This document shows, one piece after another, positions 62,668 through 64,000 of a stretch of 64,000 bases of DNA. Position numbers and translations under genes: made by a program. Below the pieces are notes generated by a model. The model saw only the letters and a program-made list of their open reading frames with translations, was not told where the DNA came from and did no database searches. Source of the stretch: Lepidostoma basale (Eukaryota; Arthropoda; Insecta; Trichoptera; Lepidostomatidae); assembly GCA_022606425.2 (NCBI GenBank), contig JAHDVF020000524.1, positions 744,001-808,000 on the forward strand, written 5' to 3'. Position 1 is the stretch's first letter. Every line of letters begins with the position of its first letter.

Positions 62668-62903
62668 TAAAAGTATACATTAACGATGTAAATGGAGTAC
62701 GGAGTCGAGGTAGATCGCGGAAAACATGGCATGACCAAGTCAATCAAATTTTATTGGTTGGTCATGTAAGAATTCGGAAGAATCGACGCCTGTGTATGAC
62801 TCGTTGTATGAATGTGGAGGAAACTAGAGAGGTGTGTCAGGATAGAGTAGTGTGGCGGTCCATTCTCTGTGCCTACCCCTGCATGAAAATGGCGTGATGG
62901 TTT
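62668..62903 (+). mobile_element. LINE-A/B 3' fragment
   Basis: AACGATGTAAATGGAGTACG, GTGTGGCGGTCCATTCTCTG, GGCGTGATGGTTTGTTG. Confidence 0.8.
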
Positions 62904-63107
62904 GTTGTTGTTGCATAATACATTATAGAGAAAAGAAAATGTTATATATATTATACATTTATACAGAAAATATATATTTTATTTTACTCTTAACCATTTA
63001 CGCGATCTTTTTTTTTAATTTTACTTAAGATACAATTCTCAGTGTTACATTTCTTCCTTATTCCATCGTTTTTTTTTTAAAGACTAACACCAAAGATTTA
63101 AATCAAT

Positions 63108-63250
63108 GATATTAGAATTTATTTTACAATCTTCAATGTGAGCAGAAAATAGCTCATTATTATGAAGAAGGAATCTGGTCGTGTCCAGGCTCGAACCCAT
63201 GTCCCCTGAATCAGGAGCCAAGCGTTCTATTCCCTAGACCACCACCCGAT
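63108..63250 (-). mobile_element. SINE-2 copy
   Basis: Minus sense: GGTGGTCTAGGGAATAGAAC, CTCCTGATTCAGGGGACA, B box GGTTCGAGCCT, TAATGAGCTATTTTCTGCTC, ATTGAAGATTGTAAAATAA. About 90% like 51366-51500 by eye. Confidence 0.8.
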
Positions 63251-63289
63251 TTTGGTATTCTATTATACACCGTTTTCACTCACATTATT

Positions 63290-63358
63290 CTCAGTGATCT
63301 CATTTCTACGGCACCCATCCTACTTTCATTATTTTGCCAGCTCCAAGCTTTAATTCCA
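63290..63358 (-). mobile_element. LINE-A scrap
   Basis: CAGTGATCTCATTTCTACGGC, TTATTTTGCCAGCTCCAAGC. Confidence 0.6.
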
Positions 63359-63365
63359 TGTAAAT

Positions 63366-64000
63366 ACTTTGTTTATTGTAATATACACGCACGGCCACTG
63401 AGTGTACATGTATACATACACACATTGTTTAATACATTTGTAGATTAGTTTCGGTAAAATGAAATAAGATCGTAAGTTGTTTATGAGTTCGTAATTCAAT
63501 GTTTAATGTATTGCTCGAAGCACAAATAAAACGATCTCTCTGAAATCTTCCGTAGAATCTGTCTCTCCGTTGTTGAAGAGTTATATATTACTTACACATA
63601 ACGATATGTTGCCACGTTTTTCTTGTTTCGTTATACGAACGGCCGATAACGACAATTTTATTCCCATAGGTCAAAAGCTACACACCTGTCATAAATAATT
63701 CCCGCTTTTATGATGCCCTGGTGCCAAAACAGCTTTTCAAAGAATGTGTTATTGTACAAGAACTACTTCACCTTGTTTAAGAAACAGATTCACTTGTTCA
63801 TATTATAAAATATTTTGTGGTGTTTTCGATACGATTTTTCACTAGTAGAATTCCATTAAAAAATCCGACGCAAATATATACAGTATTCCTTATGATATTC
63901 TCTTCTGAACATGATAAAAGGAGTATTTAAAAAAAATTAAATATAATTACTTTTTAAGCCAAAACTCATTTTGTCTTTTGTTACTAATAACAATTTTTAA
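63366..64000. other. unassigned AT-rich stretch
   Basis: Nothing recognised. Confidence 0.4.

Overview
The window looks like AT-rich intergenic DNA of an arthropod, most likely an insect. The reasons are intron-bearing transposase remains, tRNA-derived SINEs, mariner and Transib/RAG1-like transposons, and many 5'-truncated non-LTR retrotransposons. I cannot name the order or species. I found no host protein gene I would defend. The best hints of host sequence are a CpG-richer stretch at about 10827-11616 that ends in a consensus splice donor, and a short candidate exon at 42235-42377.

Most of the recognisable DNA is mobile. The commonest family, called LINE-A/LINE-B here, is a non-LTR element whose reverse transcriptase C-terminus carries the motif GSLRWFGHMER and whose 3' end is a short TTAG repeat. 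It occurs as more than 30 truncated pieces on both strands. The longest open piece is at 35148-35642 (-), and a piece with the YADD catalytic box lies at about 17205-17460 (-). Other families present as 3' fragments are RTE-C (GAAG tail), LINE-G (AAG tail), LINE-F (3' UTR ending in repeats of ATCAA/TTGAT), a CR1/L2-like element, and four more called D, E, H and I. SINE-1 has a tRNA head with A and B boxes, about a dozen copies and an AAT tail. SINE-2 and a tRNA-Leu/Ser-like head also occur. A composite SINE (head Q joined to the LINE-A 3' end) appears twice.

Two results stand out. (1) At 21203-22936 there is a complete-ended, internally deleted Transib/RAG1-like DNA transposon. It has terminal inverted repeats starting CAC, a perfect 5-bp target duplication CGCCG, a two-exon start that splices in frame, and a C-terminal block matching the RAG1 region around its catalytic glutamate. 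It sits inside a LINE-A tail. (2) At least eight repeat families carry the same short RNA-like motif: CUGANGA, one extra base, a hairpin, GAA, a small palindrome starting with A, then H. This is the layout of a type I hammerhead ribozyme with a minimal stem III. The palindrome differs between families (ACAUGU, ACAGCUGU, ACGU, ACCGGU, ACUAGU) but stays self-complementary. Many motifs come as divergent inverted pairs.

Nesting is frequent and readable: LINE-A into a palindromic repeat with a 17-bp target duplication, LINE-F into the same palindrome family with GATAAT duplicated, SINE-1 into LINE-A and into repeat R, LINE-F into LINE-A, and LINE-A plus SINE-1 into a roughly 44-bp tandem array. 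Two further DNA transposon relics are a mariner (D34D) at 42400-43140 (-) and a small element with 17-bp inverted repeats at 6835-7334. Stretches not listed are AT-rich and show me nothing recognisable.
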